A stretch of 5,458 bases of DNA from Natronoplasma sp964602715 (GTDB lineage Archaea > Thermoplasmatota > Thermoplasmata > Halarchaeoplasmatales > Halarchaeoplasmataceae), in contig CAZRSB010000083.1 of NCBI GenBank assembly GCA_964602715.1, forward strand, positions 1-5,458. Reading direction: 5' to 3'. Of the stretch, positions 5,356 through 5,458 are shown one piece after another; the stretch's first letter is position 1, and every line of letters starts with the position of its first letter. Made by a program: the position numbers and the translations under genes. Under the pieces are notes generated by a model. It saw only the letters and a program-made list of their open reading frames with translations. It had not been told where the DNA came from and did no database searches.

Positions 5356-5373
5356 GGAAGGCTGTCGCCTTCC
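5356..5373. repeat. Strong 7-bp GC-rich hairpin
   Basis: GGAAGGC-TGTC-GCCTTCC is a perfect 7-bp stem with a 4-base loop, GC-rich in an AT-rich setting. No T-run follows directly on either strand, so it is not a standard intrinsic terminator. It could belong to a structured RNA or to the end of a mobile element. Confidence 0.55.
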
Positions 5374-5405
5374 TGCGTATGCAAGGGAGGGAACCTAACG
5401 CCAAT

Positions 5406-5415
5406 TTGTATACAA
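5406..5415. repeat. Perfect 10-bp palindrome TTGTATACAA
   Basis: TTGTATACAA is its own reverse complement. It follows the GC-rich hairpin segment and could be a protein-binding site. Chance is possible at this length. Confidence 0.35.
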
Positions 5416-5428
5416 CTACCTTTCAAAC

Positions 5429-5452
5429 CACTTTTCTGAATATAAGAAAGTG
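5429..5452. repeat. Hairpin with 8 bp and one bulged T at the window end
   Basis: CACTTTTCT pairs with AGAAAGTG around a GAATATA loop, leaving T5435 (or a neighbouring T) bulged. It is the last hairpin of the cluster before the window ends. Confidence 0.4.
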
Positions 5453-5458
5453 AGAGGA

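Larger units (their letters stand above)
5003..5458. other. 456-bp region upstream of the AOR gene with no confident gene
   Basis: No convincing full gene is seen on either strand. The region contains a TATA-like box for AOR, a 22-codon signal-peptide-like ORF on the minus strand with a coding-like continuation one base out of frame, an 8-bp tandem repeat (TAGAAAAA twice at 5245-5260), and a cluster of inverted repeats at 5330-5452. Between 5190 and 5398 several frames stay open for 40 codons or more without a good start codon, which suggests structured or repeated DNA, or a decayed gene, rather than an active gene. The region runs off the window edge. Confidence 0.6.

Noticed and set aside
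5330..5458. CRISPR array or tRNA in the hairpin cluster
   Set aside because: There are no regularly spaced direct repeats and no cloverleaf with T-loop GTTC; the hairpins differ from one another in sequence.

Overview
The window looks like chromosomal DNA from an AT-rich (by eye, below 40% GC) uncultured archaeon, probably euryarchaeal in the broad sense. The evidence is a COG1325/PF01877 archaeal RNA-binding protein, a tungsten-type aldehyde:ferredoxin oxidoreductase (AOR), a compact archaeal-style HDAC-fold deacetylase and an archaeal class II aldolase. Several genes have an A/T-rich TATA-like box about 25-29 bp before the start codon and no Shine-Dalgarno (SD) site, as in leaderless archaeal transcripts. 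Others have GGAG/GAGGTG SD sites. AGA and ATA codons are common. I cannot assign a genus.

Layout. Positions 57-2363 hold four genes on the minus strand, transcribed right to left: class II aldolase (1773-2363), RNA-binding protein (1363-1779, overlapping the aldolase end at ATGGTGA), a two-TM membrane protein of unknown family (639-1301) and a TPR protein (57-554). Each of the last two has its own TATA-like box, so this may be one operon with internal promoters or three units. A 118-bp divergent promoter region (2364-2481) separates them from the plus-strand HDAC-family gene (2482-3246). That gene converges with the AOR gene (3251-5002, minus strand), with only 4 bp between the stop codons. 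Positions 5003-5458 contain no gene I can call confidently.

Functional links. The aldolase releases a small aldehyde and the AOR oxidises aldehydes to acids using ferredoxin, so a shared aldehyde theme is possible. It is not proven: the two are separated by the HDAC gene and are not in one operon. The HDAC-like enzyme has all the zinc and active-site residues, but its substrate (histone or Alba lysine, or an acetylated polyamine) cannot be read from the sequence.

The most unusual part is 5003-5458. It holds (i) a signal-peptide-like 22-codon ORF whose coding-like continuation lies one base out of frame and runs into the AOR frame, (ii) several perfect or near-perfect inverted repeats, including hairpins that compete for the same bases, and (iii) a segment open in several frames, one of which carries a motif resembling the Schiff-base lysine site of the DapA/KDG-aldolase family. 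I read it as a regulatory or decayed region, perhaps the edge of a mobile or repeated element. I see no clear previously undescribed system.
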